From positions 186,001-250,000 of the forward strand of contig NZ_FOLY01000005.1 of assembly GCF_900112585.1 (NCBI RefSeq): a stretch of 64,000 nt of DNA, in the 5' to 3' direction. Below the pieces are notes generated by a model. It was not told the DNA's origin, did not search any database, and was given only the letters and a program-made list of their open reading frames with translations. Source of the DNA: Kushneria avicenniae (GTDB taxonomy: Bacteria > Pseudomonadota > Gammaproteobacteria > Pseudomonadales > Halomonadaceae). Positions 15,803-24,977 of the stretch are shown here, piece by piece; positions within the stretch are counted from its first letter, which is position 1; each line of letters starts with the position of its first letter. A program made the translations under genes and the position numbers.

Positions 15803-16684
15803 TCATGCCACTGATGGGTAGAAAAACCGCTGGAGGGCGTCGGCGACGGCCTCTGGCTGCTCCTCGGGCTGGAAGTGTCCGCATGATGCAATGGTCTCGG
15901 CATGCGCATTCGAACAAAACGGCGCCAGTGACCCGCCCATATCCTTGATCGAGCCCTGATCGGCCCCAAGGCCCAATACAGGCAGCGCGAGCCGATGACC
16001 CTCTGTCAGTCGACGATTCTGATCGGCTGATAAAGCCAACGCTCGGTAATAGGCGAGGCCCGCTCTCATGGCACCGGGAGCGGTGAAAATACGCAGATAT
16101 TCGTCCAGCGCCGTTGTGTCATGACAGGCCGGGTCAGCAGATTTTTCTCTGAAAAACCACTCAAGATAGGGACGCTCACGGCCTTCAAGTAAAATCTCCG
16201 GAAGATCCGGCAGGGCATGAAACGAGAAATGCCAGGTTTTCCACGAGTGATCAGAAGACGACGGCAGACTGGCAGGCAGCGTCACGCCCGGAATACCCGA
16301 GTCGAGAAGCGCCAGGGCGCGTATTTGTGTTTCGAAAAGGTGGGCATAGGGAAAGGCTACCCATGCACCGACATCATGTGCGGCCAGACAGTACTCTCCG
16401 AGGTCCAGTTCGACCACCAGATCGTGCACCCGATGCGCCACGGTTTGCGTGTCGTAACCACTCAGCGGCTTGTCGGTGTCGCCCTGGCCGGGCAGATCGA
16501 TGGCCACGACTCGAAAGCTCCTGGCCAGATGGGCCATGACGTGTCGCCAGGCAAACCAGCTTTGTGGAAAGCCTGCCAGCAAAACAATCGCCGGGGCATC
16601 ATGGGGGCCACATTCAACGTAGTGAAAGCGCAGACCGTTGGCCCGTTTGAAGTGATGAGAAAAATGAAGTGCTCTGGAATTCAT
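15803..16684 (-). CDS. Alpha/beta hydrolase (epoxide hydrolase / haloalkane dehalogenase-like)
   Basis: A 293-residue alpha/beta hydrolase read from ATG at 16684, which has GAGGAA eight bases upstream. A frame continues to 16729 but without a comparable ribosome site. Motifs include the oxyanion HGxP-type turn LLAGFPQSW (about residues 35-43), the nucleophile elbow AAHDVGAW with Asp as nucleophile, and the catalytic His in CGHFQPEE near the C-terminus. An Asp nucleophile points to epoxide hydrolase or dehalogenase types rather than Ser esterases. It lies 83 bp after the TetR gene on the same strand with no obvious terminator and is probably controlled by that regulator. Confidence 0.85.
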   Translation of the reverse strand: MNSRALHFSHHFKRANGLRFHYVECGPHDAPAIVLLAGFPQSWFAWRHVMAHLARSFRVVAIDLPGQGDTDKPLSGYDTQTVAHRVHDLVVELDLGEYCLAAHDVGAWVAFPYAHLFETQIRALALLDSGIPGVTLPASLPSSSDHSWKTWHFSFHALPDLPEILLEGRERPYLEWFFREKSADPACHDTTALDEYLRIFTAPGAMRAGLAYYRALALSADQNRRLTEGHRLALPVLGLGADQGSIKDMGGSLAPFCSNAHAETIASCGHFQPEEQPEAVADALQRFFYPSVA

Positions 16685-16767
16685 GCAGGCTTCCTCGAAA
16701 GCAGTAGATATGGTCCGAACTCCGGACATTTCGGGGGCGTCAAGGGGACGCGCAGGTGTGCGGGAAC

Positions 16768-17370
16768 CTACTCCAGAAGTCTGAGCGCCTGATTTACAAA
16801 GGCGGTGTTGTCATGGGTCAGATCACCGGCCCTACCGACCACGCGCATACCCTGAAACAGCGCCAACAGCAGGTCGGCCGTCGTCTCGCACTCAACATGT
16901 CTGGCGATCGAGCCATCCTGATGGCCTTCCGACACCAGCCGGCTCAGCACTTGTCGGCGTGACGTGAGCTGGTGACGCAGTATCGCTGCCGCATCACCAA
17001 CCTGTTCAATTTCGGTGACGCCGGTCACAACCATGCAGCCCAGACGGCCGTCGTGCCCCTGACTCAGGTTCAGGTAGTACTCCAGCAGCGTCGCGATCCT
17101 GTCACGTGCATTGCTCAAGGGCGTGAGGCGCTGCTCAAGGTCCGCCTCACGCAGGGCGATGTAGCGTTCGAGTGCGCTGGCAAACACCCCTGCCTTGTCG
17201 CCATAGGCCTTGTAGATACTCCCCACCGTCAGTTTGGAGGCCGAAGTAAGCGTGCTGAGGCTGATACCGGCAAAGCCGGTGTGACTGAAAAGTGCGATGG
17301 CGGTATCAAGAAACCTGTCTTCGTCAAAGGCGCGAGGACGGCCGCGGGCAGGAGCTTTTGAAGATGACAT
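16768..17370 (-). CDS. TetR-family transcriptional regulator
   Basis: A 200-residue regulator. The start at ATG 17370 gives the usual basic N-terminus (SSSKAPARGRPRAFDED). A longer frame to 17433 would cross the operator. The HTH covers about residues 14-58 (RFLDTAIALFSHTGFAGISLS, then LTVGSIYKAYGDKAGVF). The C-terminal half resembles the TetR_C group with GCMVV near the middle, as in regulators that sense electrophiles or small organic molecules. A perfect inverted repeat at 17385-17406, just upstream, is the obvious autoregulatory site. The alpha/beta hydrolase downstream and the divergent SDR at 17603 are likely targets. Confidence 0.88.
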   Translation of the reverse strand: MSSSKAPARGRPRAFDEDRFLDTAIALFSHTGFAGISLSTLTSASKLTVGSIYKAYGDKAGVFASALERYIALREADLEQRLTPLSNARDRIATLLEYYLNLSQGHDGRLGCMVVTGVTEIEQVGDAAAILRHQLTSRRQVLSRLVSEGHQDGSIARHVECETTADLLLALFQGMRVVGRAGDLTHDNTAFVNQALRLLE

Positions 17371-17384
17371 GGCCAGGACTCTAT

Positions 17385-17406
17385 TTTGGAAATGATTGTT
17401 TCCAAA
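17385..17406. promoter_or_regulatory. TetR operator candidate (TTTGGAAA-N6-TTTCCAAA)
   Basis: Perfect 8-bp inverted arms at 17385-17392 and 17399-17406 with a 6-bp spacer, 15 bp upstream of the tetR start and in the region shared with the divergent SDR gene. The 22-bp length is typical of TetR-family sites. Confidence 0.7.
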
Positions 17407-17602
17407 TTTAGGCGGAGACTTCCAGTCCGTCAATACTCTGGTGCATACAGGATTGATTTATGCTCCGTCATCCCTAGATTGTCATGATGGCGAAGCGCAG
17501 AAGCTGCGTTTATCAAGGACCGCCTCATTCAGGCCCGTATACCGCTACGTCGGCCTGTGGCCTGAGGCTTTCAAGCCCAAAAACTGACATGGTGAGACAG
17601 CT

Positions 17603-18319
17603 ATGAAACACGATCCGCAGCGTCCATCGCGTGTGGCGATGATCTCCGGTGCCAACCGCGGCATCGGCGCCGCCATCGCTCGTCGTCTGAAAGAGGAGGG
17701 ATGGCAGTTGAGTCTGGGCGTGCGTCGACCCGACGAGATCGACCCGGCGCTGACCGGCGATCAGGTACTGGTACATCAGTATGATGCATCGACCGATGCC
17801 TTTGATCAGGCGTGGGTCGAGGCCACGGTCAACCGATTCGGGCGGCTTGATGCGCTGATCAACAATGCCGGCGTCATGATCCCCAAAACGGTGATCGAGG
17901 CCGAAGATGCCGATATCGACACGATTTTTGACATCAACGTCAAGGCGCCGCTCAGGCTGGCGCGCGCGGCCTGGCCGCATCTGAAATCAACCGGTGCCGG
18001 CCGGGTGGTATCGGTCGTTTCGCTGTCCGGTCATCGGGTCAAGAGTGCGAAAACCGGATTGTATTCGATGAGCAAGTATGCCGCCCTGGCGCTGTCCCAT
18101 GCCCTGCGCAAGGAAGGCTGGGAGGAGGGTGTTCGAGCCACGGCGCTGTGCCCGGGGATGGTCGCCACCGACATGGGCGAAGCGGCTGGCAACATTCCGC
18201 TGGAGCAGATGACCCAGCCCGAGGATCTGGCCCGACTGGTGTCGATGGCACTCAATATGCCCAATACGGCAAGCCTTGCCGAGCTCAACGTCAACGCCTC
18301 GCTGGATGATTATTATTAA
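17603..18319 (+). CDS. SDR-family NAD(P)-dependent oxidoreductase
   Basis: A 238-residue classical short-chain dehydrogenase/reductase. The Rossmann cofactor motif is SGANRGIG (residues about 15-22). NNAGVM is the structural motif, Ser lies in VVSVVSLSG, and the catalytic YxxxK is YSMSKYA. A CPGMVATDM segment follows. It is cytoplasmic and reduces or oxidises a carbonyl or alcohol using NAD(P)H. It is divergent from the TetR gene at 17370 and shares a 232-bp upstream region containing its operator, so a small detoxification unit (SDR plus alpha/beta hydrolase under one repressor) is plausible. Substrate is unknown. Confidence 0.92.
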   Translation: MKHDPQRPSRVAMISGANRGIGAAIARRLKEEGWQLSLGVRRPDEIDPALTGDQVLVHQYDASTDAFDQAWVEATVNRFGRLDALINNAGVMIPKTVIEAEDADIDTIFDINVKAPLRLARAAWPHLKSTGAGRVVSVVSLSGHRVKSAKTGLYSMSKYAALALSHALRKEGWEEGVRATALCPGMVATDMGEAAGNIPLEQMTQPEDLARLVSMALNMPNTASLAELNVNASLDDYY

Positions 18320-18500
18320 ATAAATACGACTGCTGAAAGGGGAGCTTCCTGGTCTAAAGTCGTGTGACGATATGCCCCGGCACCGTGTCGCGAGCGACGG
18401 GGAACTTTTGCTGTAGGATTCAAATGATCCATTAACTGGCGCGACTGACGGTCTGATCTTCGGCGCCAGCGAAGCATCCTGCAGTATTCGGGAGAGGGCA

Positions 18501-18902
18501 ATGTCGCGCCGGTTCATGCATCAAAGCGTTACTCAGCGCCAGGCGGTCAGCCTGGCGCTGATGGCCATGATCATGATGTTTGCCGGGCCGCTGATCTCTC
18601 AGACAAGGCTTGTCGGTACCGAAGAACATCAGGGGCATCGCTCGGCCGCCATGACGCATTCGGTCATGATGTCTGCCGCCATGGCGAGCGAGCATCATCA
18701 GGCCAACGTTTTCAAATGGTTCGATCAGTGTGGCTACTGCTCGCTCTGGCAGCACTTTCCCGCGACCCCACCTGATCATCTCCCCCTGCTGCGCGATCAT
18801 GGAAAACCGCCTTCTTTGGTGGTGATGCACACCCTGCGCGGCATGGCCACGGCACCGGTTTTTCCCCATGCACTATCGCGTGCGCCCCCCATGTTTTCCT
18901 GA
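18501..18902 (+). CDS. DUF2946-type secreted protein of the copper locus
   Basis: A 133-residue protein with an N-terminal hydrophobic segment (VSLALMAMIMMFAGPLI, residues about 16-32) that should act as signal or anchor. It is rich in His and Met, and the CGYCSLWQHFP motif is typical of DUF2946. Members are usually encoded next to copper TonB receptors, as here (the receptor begins 91 bp downstream), and are expected in the periplasm. The paired cysteines and His/Met residues suggest copper handling. That is inference from motif and neighbourhood. GGGAGAGG precedes the ATG. Confidence 0.8.
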   Translation: MSRRFMHQSVTQRQAVSLALMAMIMMFAGPLISQTRLVGTEEHQGHRSAAMTHSVMMSAAMASEHHQANVFKWFDQCGYCSLWQHFPATPPDHLPLLRDHGKPPSLVVMHTLRGMATAPVFPHALSRAPPMFS

Positions 18903-18993
18903 AAACAAACAGGTCCTGTTCCTTGAGCGGCGTCGTCCAGCGACCGCGTCAGTACAAGGCATGAATCAATAATATCGTTTTCAAGGGAACATC

Positions 18994-21150
18994 ATGTTCA
19001 CGACCACGCACGCCCGTCGCTTGTCCGAACGGGGGCACCCCACGCATGTCCGCTGTAACCCGGTGCGCAAAACCAGGCTGACCGCCTGCATTGCCCTGGC
19101 CACCACGGGGACATGGATGACCGGTCCCGTCGGCGCGCAATCAATGATGCCGGATACGCCAGTTGAACCGGATCAGCAGCCCATGGTCATTACGGCCGTG
19201 GCGCTGAGCTCGCCCATTACCGTAGAGACGGATCCGGGCAAGCCGCGTCAGCCGGCGCCTGCCAGTGATGGTGCCGATTACCTCAAGACCATCCCGGGCT
19301 TTTCCTCGATCCGTAATGGCGGCACCAACGGAGACCCTGTCTTTCGCGGCATGTTCGGTTCGCGTCTGAAAATATTGACCAATGGCAGCGAGATGCTTGG
19401 CGCCTGCCCCGTGCGCATGGACGCCCCGACCTCCTACATTTCGCCTGAAAACTATGACCGCCTGACGGTGACCAAGGGGCCGCAGTCCGTACTCTGGGGG
19501 CCGGGTGCTTCGGCGGCCACGATCCGCTTTGAACGCGGGCCGGAAAAGTTCGATGAGCCGGGTATGCGAGTTGATGGCAGCGTCATGCTCGGCACCTACG
19601 GTCGTTTTGATCGACGTATTGACGCTGCGGCAGGCAATGGGGACGGCTATTTCCGTGTGACCGGCAACAAGTCTGAGGCCAATGATTACAAGGATGGTGA
19701 CGGCAATGCGGTGCCATCTCAGTGGAACAAGTGGAACGGTGACTTTGCGCTTGGCCTGACGCCCGACGACGACACCTGGCTTGAGCTCAATGCAGGACGC
19801 GGCAACGGCGAGGCGCGCTACGCCGGGCGCGGCATGGATGGCAGCCAGTTTTTAAGGTAAACGGCCGGCATTCGTTTTGAAAAGGAAAACATGAGCGAGC
19901 ACTGGCGTAAGCTGGAGATGCAGGCCAACTATGCCTACGCCGATCACATCATGGACAACTATTCGCTGCGTGATCCTGCTCCCATGGACATGGGTGGTGG
20001 CATGGACATGGGTGGTGGCATGGACATGGGTGGTGGCATGGACATGGGTGGTGGCATGGACATGGGAGGCGACATGAACATGAGCGATGCCATGGCCATG
20101 CGTCTGGATCGCCGCACGCGCAGTGCCCGTACTGCCTCGACCTGGGAGTGGGGCAATCTCGAGTGGATTGCAGGTGTGGACGCGCAGAAGCAGAACCATC
20201 GCAATTACGATGATACCGGCTGGCAGAGCGACTATGAGCAGCTCCAGTATGGCCTTTTCAATCAGCTGACATGGTTTGCCGGCGAGCGGGATCGCGTGAT
20301 TGGCGGTTTTCGCCTTGATCGCTATCACGTCGACGATAACAACCAGGACACGGCCACTGCCGGGGACACTCGCCGAAAGACGCTGCCCGGTGGTTTTGTC
20401 CGTTATGAACAGGATCTGGCCTCGGCTCCGGTGACCTGGTATGCCGGCGTGGGCCATACCGAACGCTTCCCCGATTACTGGGAGCTCAAGCCCGGCCAGG
20501 ATGGCCCTGATGGCAGCCTGAACGCCTTTGATGGGGTTGAGCCCGAAAAGACTACCCAGCTGGATGTGGGCGCCCAGTATCAGGGGGCGCGTACGCGTGC
20601 CTGGGTTTCGGGCTATGTCGGTTATGTGAATGATTTCATTTTGTTTGACTATGACGGCGCCAATACCCGGGTCGACAATGTTGATGCCACCATTGCCGGC
20701 GCAGAGCTGGGCGCGTCATATGACTTCACTGACAGCCTGACCGGTGAAGCCTCGATGGCCTACGCCTGGGGTCGCAACGTCACGGACGATGAGCCGCTGC
20801 CCCAGATTCCGCCGCTTGAAGGCAGGATGAGCCTGACCTACGAGCAGGACAACTACAGTATTGGCGCGCTCTGGCGGGTGGCGGCGGCGCAAAATCGTAT
20901 CGCGCTCGAAAAGGGCAACGTCGTGGGTCAGGATCTTGGGGATTCCACCGGCTTTGGCGTATTTTCCCTCAACGGCGCCTACCGCTTTACTCAGGACATG
21001 ACACTGAGCGCCGGCGTCGACAATGTGTTCGACAGTACCTACAGCGAACACCTCAATCTGGCCGGCAACGCCGGGTTCGGCTATCCCGGCAATACCCGTG
21101 TCAACGACCCGGGACGCATGTTCTGGACCCGACTCGATTTCAGTTTCTGA
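18994..21150 (+). pseudogene. TonB-dependent copper receptor (OprC/NosA-like) interrupted by one in-frame TAA
   Basis: Both halves lie in one frame: codons 1-288 (18994-19857), a TAA at 19858-19860, then codons to a normal stop at 21150, 719 codons in all. That is the length expected for OprC-type receptors. The first half has a signal peptide (about residues 24-49), a plug domain with GGTNGDPVFRGMFGSRLKIL and the start of the barrel. The second half continues without a gap (GIRFEKEN, then YADHIMDNYS) and ends with the aromatic DFSF barrel signature. The Met/Gly repeat at 19984-20073 adds extra potential Cu(I) ligands. The simplest cause is a GAA-to-TAA change. An internal ATG at 19891 cannot yield a working receptor, since the plug would be missing. 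Sequencing error or readthrough is possible. Confidence 0.85.
19984..20073 (+). repeat. 18-bp tandem repeat encoding MDMGGG units
   Basis: Four identical copies of ATGGACATGGGTGGTGGC (19984-20001, 20002-20019, 20020-20037, 20038-20055) and a fifth degenerate one (20056-20073), all in the receptor frame. Each unit encodes Met-Asp-Met-Gly-Gly-Gly. Perfect copies at DNA level imply recent expansion or slippage. Confidence 0.95.
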
Positions 21151-21198
21151 TGTTTCAATATGGCGGCTGAATGGCAGCCGTCCACTGTGGAGAATGAC

Positions 21199-21561
21199 AT
21201 GATGAAAAAATATCTGATGGGTTCTGTCATGCTGGCAGCATTGGCGGTCAGCACCCAGACGTTGGCCCATGCCCACCTCAAGGACGCCGTGCCCGGTGAA
21301 AAAGAAAGCGTTTCTGCCCCGCAGGAGATCAGCCTGACCTTCAGCGAAGGCCTTGAGCTGGCCTTCAGCGGCGTTGACGTGGTGAATACCGACGGTGACT
21401 CGGTCACCCTTGAGGACGCTCGGCTGCAGGATGACGGCAAGACCCTAGTGACGCCGATCGGCGAGCCTCTGGACAGCGGCAGCTACGACGTGCGCTGGCA
21501 TGTGCTGTCAATCGATGGCCACAAGACCCAGGGGCAGTACCGCTTCGACGTCGCGCCGTGA
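21199..21561 (+). CDS. copC: Copper resistance protein CopC (periplasmic copper binder)
   Basis: A 120-residue protein. ATG 21199 is preferred because GGAG lies six bases upstream. ATG 21202 is an alternative, and the longer frame from 21160 lacks support. A signal peptide (MMKKYLMG, then an Ala-rich core ending TLAHA) should leave a mature N-terminus beginning with His, the residue that coordinates Cu(II) in CopC. The second site appears in the C-terminal SIDGHKTQG (Asp and His). The single beta-sandwich length is normal. It overlaps copD by four bases (GTGA) and follows the interrupted copper receptor by 48 bp. Confidence 0.92.
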   Translation: MMKKYLMGSVMLAALAVSTQTLAHAHLKDAVPGEKESVSAPQEISLTFSEGLELAFSGVDVVNTDGDSVTLEDARLQDDGKTLVTPIGEPLDSGSYDVRWHVLSIDGHKTQGQYRFDVAP

Positions 21562-22448
21562 TCGAGCCGGCCGGTGCGCTGCTGATCGTCCGATCTGTCT
21601 TCACGCTGACGGCACTGCTGCTCTGGGGTGGCAGTGCCTGTCTGCTGTTGATCGCGGATCAAACGCTGCGTGACGGGCTATGGCAGCGCCTGCGCCGCTG
21701 GGGCGTGAGCGCGGTCATGTTGGGCGGGCTCTCGACGCTTGCTACGCTGCCGATACTGACCGCCTCGATCGGCAGCGGCTGGACGGATGCGCGCTCGCCG
21801 TCCATGTTCGGGCTTGTCGCCACGAAGACGCTGGTGGGCAGCGCCTGGATCTGGCAGCTGGCAGCTTTTCTGGTACTTGGGCTGGTGCTCATTGTCCCGG
21901 GGATGCGATGCCCGGCAGGCATTGCGATCGCTACATCCCTGATGCTGGCCACGCTGACCGTATCAGGGCACACGGCAATGCATGAGGGGGCGATCGGTGT
22001 CCTGCATCGCTTCAACGACTGGGGGCACCTGCTGGCCGGCGGTTTCTGGCTGGGCGCACTGGTGCCGGTCGTGATGCTGTTGGGGCAACTGAGACAGCCG
22101 TCGAGGCGCTTGGGCGCCATTGATGCGCTGATTCGGTTTTCCACCGCCGGACATCTGGCGGTGGCGGTGGCACTGCTCACCGGTGTCGTCAACACCTGGC
22201 TGGTGGTGGGCACATGGCCGCCAGACCCAGACGTGCTCTACCAGCGGGCACTTTGGCTCAAGGTGGCGATGGTGGGGATTTTGATCATGATGGCGATTTA
22301 TAATCGTTACCGGCTGGTCCCGCGGTTATCCCGGGAAACCGACGCGCTCGACACGCTGCGTCGGGTCTCTATCATGGAAATCGTTCTCCTGATCGGCGTG
22401 GTCACGCTGGTGGTCTGGTTCGGTACGCTCTCACCCGATCAGGGGTGA
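21558..22448 (+). CDS. copD: Copper resistance protein CopD (inner-membrane copper transport)
   Basis: A 296-residue integral membrane protein with about eight hydrophobic helices, starting at GTG that overlaps the copC stop. The C-terminal CopD domain includes RFNDWGHLLAGGFWLGALVP (about residues 149-168), with conserved Trp and His, and a closing helix pair. CopD works with CopC to move copper across the inner membrane into the cytoplasm for cuproenzymes. With DUF2946 and the receptor it forms an uptake-type copper locus. No CopA/CopB oxidase or P-type ATPase is present. Confidence 0.92.
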   Translation: MIEPAGALLIVRSVFTLTALLLWGGSACLLLIADQTLRDGLWQRLRRWGVSAVMLGGLSTLATLPILTASIGSGWTDARSPSMFGLVATKTLVGSAWIWQLAAFLVLGLVLIVPGMRCPAGIAIATSLMLATLTVSGHTAMHEGAIGVLHRFNDWGHLLAGGFWLGALVPVVMLLGQLRQPSRRLGAIDALIRFSTAGHLAVAVALLTGVVNTWLVVGTWPPDPDVLYQRALWLKVAMVGILIMMAIYNRYRLVPRLSRETDALDTLRRVSIMEIVLLIGVVTLVVWFGTLSPDQG

Positions 22449-22498
22449 TAGTGAGTCACCTGCGGGCATGTATGGCGCCGTACGCGGGCAACACCGGT

Positions 22499-23716
22499 TC
22501 AGGCCCAGGCGGGGAAGGGGTCACGAAGCCCGGCCGTCGCTGCCGGGAGGGGAACACCCCGCGGCAATTCGATCAGACACGCCTCCAGCGCAGCGCGAAT
22601 GGCGTGCTCGTCCATGTGCTGACCGATGAACACCAGCTCGTTGCGACGATCGCCGTATTGCGTGTCCCAGTACTGCTGAAGGGTATCGCGCCAGCCCGGG
22701 TCATTCGGCCAGCGTTCTTCCGGCATGCCGGCCCACCAGTAGCCGTAGCGCTCGGTGCGAATGAACGCACCGGCCTGACTCATCATGCCAACGTGGTCCG
22801 GGCGGGTGGCGAGCCAGAACAGCCCCTTGGCACGCACCACGCCGCGCCAGCAGTCGCCATCCTTGATGAAATCATCCAGCCGCTGCGGGTCAAAGGGGCG
22901 GCGCGCGCGGAACACGAAGCTCTTGATGCCGTACTCTTCACTCTCCGGCATATGGCTGTCGGGCTCGTTGAGCTCGCGATACCACAGCGGGTGCTGACGT
23001 GAGCGCACGGGGTCGTAGAGCCGGGTATCGAGAAGCGCTTCGATGTCGACATCGGCGTAGTCGGTCTCGATGACATCGGCCCCGGCGTTGAGGCTTTTGA
23101 CAATATCGCGCACGGCGACCTGCGTGGTCGGTGTGGCGTCGCTGATCTTGTTGAGAATAATGCGATCGGCGAACTCGATCTGATCGACCATCAGATCCAC
23201 CAGCGTGCGGGCATCCGCCTCGCCGTTGACTTCGCCGCGGTCCTGCAGAAACTCGGTCGAGGCGTAGTCCCTGAGCATGCTGGCGGCGTCGACCACCGTG
23301 ATCATGGCGTCGATGCGAGCGATATCGTCGAGTGAAAAGTCGTGTTCGTCGCGAAACTCGAACGTCGCTGCCACCGGCAGCGGCTCCGAGATGCCGGTGG
23401 ATTCAATCACCAGCGCGTCATAGCGACCCTCGCGCGCCAGAGCGCTGACCGCCTCGATCAGATCGCCGCGAAGGGTGCAGCAGATGCAGCCGTTGGTCAT
23501 CTCCACCATGGTTTCTTCGGTGCGTGACAGATGCGCTTCGCCGCCGCGCACCAGGTCGGCATCGATATTGACCTCCGACATGTCGTTGACGATCACCGCC
23601 ACTCGCCGGCCTTCGCGATTGGCCAGCAGTCGATTGAGCAGGGTGGTCTTGCCGGCGCCAAGAAAGCCGGAAAGAATGGTGACCGGCAGCCTGTTGTCTG
23701 GAACCTGTGTCGTCAT
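22499..23716 (-). CDS. zigA: COG0523 GTPase, ZigA-type zinc metallochaperone
   Basis: A 405-residue G3E-family GTPase. The P-loop is [11 protein letters not shown] (about residues 17-27). The zinc-binding CxCC motif lies in [11 protein letters not shown] (about 74-84), and NKIS provides the guanine-specificity motif. The CobW C-terminal domain has the long ZigA/YeiR-like region ([11 protein letters not shown], then FIGQHMDE). ZigA-type proteins load zinc onto client enzymes during zinc starvation. A Zur-box-like sequence sits 13 bp upstream of the start (23729-23747). Another COG0523 gene lies directly upstream. The stop is 50 bp from the end of copD, convergent. Confidence 0.9.
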   Translation of the reverse strand: MTTQVPDNRLPVTILSGFLGAGKTTLLNRLLANREGRRVAVIVNDMSEVNIDADLVRGGEAHLSRTEETMVEMTNGCICCTLRGDLIEAVSALAREGRYDALVIESTGISEPLPVAATFEFRDEHDFSLDDIARIDAMITVVDAASMLRDYASTEFLQDRGEVNGEADARTLVDLMVDQIEFADRIILNKISDATPTTQVAVRDIVKSLNAGADVIETDYADVDIEALLDTRLYDPVRSRQHPLWYRELNEPDSHMPESEEYGIKSFVFRARRPFDPQRLDDFIKDGDCWRGVVRAKGLFWLATRPDHVGMMSQAGAFIRTERYGYWWAGMPEERWPNDPGWRDTLQQYWDTQYGDRRNELVFIGQHMDEHAIRAALEACLIELPRGVPLPAATAGLRDPFPAWA

Positions 23717-23728
23717 GAGTTATCTCGC

Positions 23729-23747
23729 AATGATATATCGTAACGTT
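23729..23747 (-). promoter_or_regulatory. Zur-box-like site upstream of zigA
   Basis: AATGATATATCGTAACGTT matches 14 of 19 positions of a gammaproteobacterial Zur consensus recalled as AATGTTATAATATAACATT. It directly precedes the gene, so Zn-Zur repression is the expected control. Confidence 0.6.
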
Positions 23748-23766
23748 TAAAAGCATGCACCGGTCA

Positions 23767-23803
23767 TGAACAGGCCCTCACCATGCAGGGGCTGGCCTGT
23801 TCA
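23767..23803 (-). terminator. Hairpin after the upstream COG0523 gene
   Basis: TGAACAGGCC (23767-23776) pairs perfectly with GGCCTGTTCA (23794-23803), with further pairing inside. It lies 10 bp beyond the stop of the minus-strand gene ending at 23814. There is no T run, so it may be a processing or attenuating structure rather than a strong terminator. Confidence 0.4.
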
Positions 23804-23813
23804 CGACTGACGA

Positions 23814-24932
23814 TCAGCTGGCGAGAAAATCGCCCAGCGTCATCTCCAGCGTCTCGCGCGGGATATCACGGGTGATGAACACCAGCCGCGAGAAGCGCTC
23901 GCCGCCCGGCCACGCCTCGAGTTCGACCGGCGGATGGAAGAGATGCTGCACCCCGTGGATGATCAGCGGCCGGTCACGGCCCTCGATATCCAGCATGCCC
24001 TTGATGCGCAGCATGTCATGGCCCATGAGGCTGGTGATCATCGACAGCCATGCCTCCAGACGCGAGGCCCTGATCGGACGCTCGAACACGAAGCAGTGGG
24101 CACGGATATGCGCATCGTGGCGATTGGGATCAGGCAGCGGTGCCGCCGGCATCATGCCGGCCTGAACCTCGGCGTTATCGACGCTTGCAAACATCGCGCC
24201 GGGAGACAGCGTGGGCGAGTGCAGGGAGGCGTTCGAGGCGGCCTCGCCCAGCCAGCGCTGAATATCGGCGCTGCGCGCGTCCATGTCCTCGGGTCCCAGT
24301 CCCAATAGTTCATCGGCCTCGATACGGCCGTGATCGAGCAGCTTCTGGAACGCACTCGGATTGATCGCGGCGAGCCGCTGGCGCAGGGCGTCCAGCTGTT
24401 CTCTGGAAGCCACATCCTGTTTGGTGATCAGCAGCATGTCTGCCATCGCGGCCTGACGCAGCGCCTCTTCATGGCGGTCCAGCGTCACACTGCCACTGAC
24501 GGCGTCCATGGTCGTGACGATGCCATCAAGCGCGTAGTGACGTGCAACTTTTGCCTCGCTCATCAGGGTATGCACGATCGGCGCCGGGTCGGCCAGCCCG
24601 GTGGTCTCGATGATCAGCCGGTCAAACTGGCGCTTGCCTTCCCGTGAAAAGCGCCATACCGCGTCCTTGAGCGTCCGGGCCAGGTCGGTGCGAATCGAGC
24701 AGCAGATACAGCCGTTGCTGAGCTCGATCTGCTCGCCGTCGGTGCTGGCGGAAAAGAGCTCATGGTCGAGCCCGATTTCACCGAACTCGTTGATGATGAC
24801 CAGCGCCCGCGACATGCTCGGCTGACGCACCAGCTCGTTGAGCAGGGTGGTCTTGCCGCTGCCCAGAAACCCGGTCAGGAGCGTGACGGGAATGCGTCGT
24901 GCATCCGGTGGAGAAGTATCGAAATAGGACAT
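23814..24932 (-). CDS. COG0523 GTPase, CobW/YjiA-like
   Basis: A 372-residue G3E GTPase. Motifs: P-loop GFLGSGKTTLL (about 21-31), NEFGEIGLD (switch I region), NGCICCSIRTD with the metal-binding CxCC (about 73-83), ETTGLADPAP, TKQD for guanine recognition, and a C-terminal CobW domain ending in MTLGDFL. It is distinct from the ZigA-like neighbour (different length and C-terminus), so the two are not a recent duplication. A Zur-box-like site at 24978-24996 suggests induction by zinc shortage and a zinc rather than cobalt client, although the B12 genes lie elsewhere in this window. Confidence 0.88.
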   Translation of the reverse strand: MSYFDTSPPDARRIPVTLLTGFLGSGKTTLLNELVRQPSMSRALVIINEFGEIGLDHELFSASTDGEQIELSNGCICCSIRTDLARTLKDAVWRFSREGKRQFDRLIIETTGLADPAPIVHTLMSEAKVARHYALDGIVTTMDAVSGSVTLDRHEEALRQAAMADMLLITKQDVASREQLDALRQRLAAINPSAFQKLLDHGRIEADELLGLGPEDMDARSADIQRWLGEAASNASLHSPTLSPGAMFASVDNAEVQAGMMPAAPLPDPNRHDAHIRAHCFVFERPIRASRLEAWLSMITSLMGHDMLRIKGMLDIEGRDRPLIIHGVQHLFHPPVELEAWPGGERFSRLVFITRDIPRETLEMTLGDFLAS

Positions 24933-24977
24933 GTCATTGCCTGAAAAAGCGGTGAGCGACTCGCGTCATCGGTCAAT

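Noticed and set aside
19984-20073. Tandem 18-bp repeat taken as a CRISPR or satellite array
   Set aside because: Units are contiguous with no unique spacers and lie in frame inside a receptor gene as Met-rich codons.
19891-21150. Second half of the copper receptor as an independent gene starting at the internal ATG
   Set aside because: It has no signal peptide or plug domain and continues the upstream frame exactly, so it is the 3' part of an interrupted gene.
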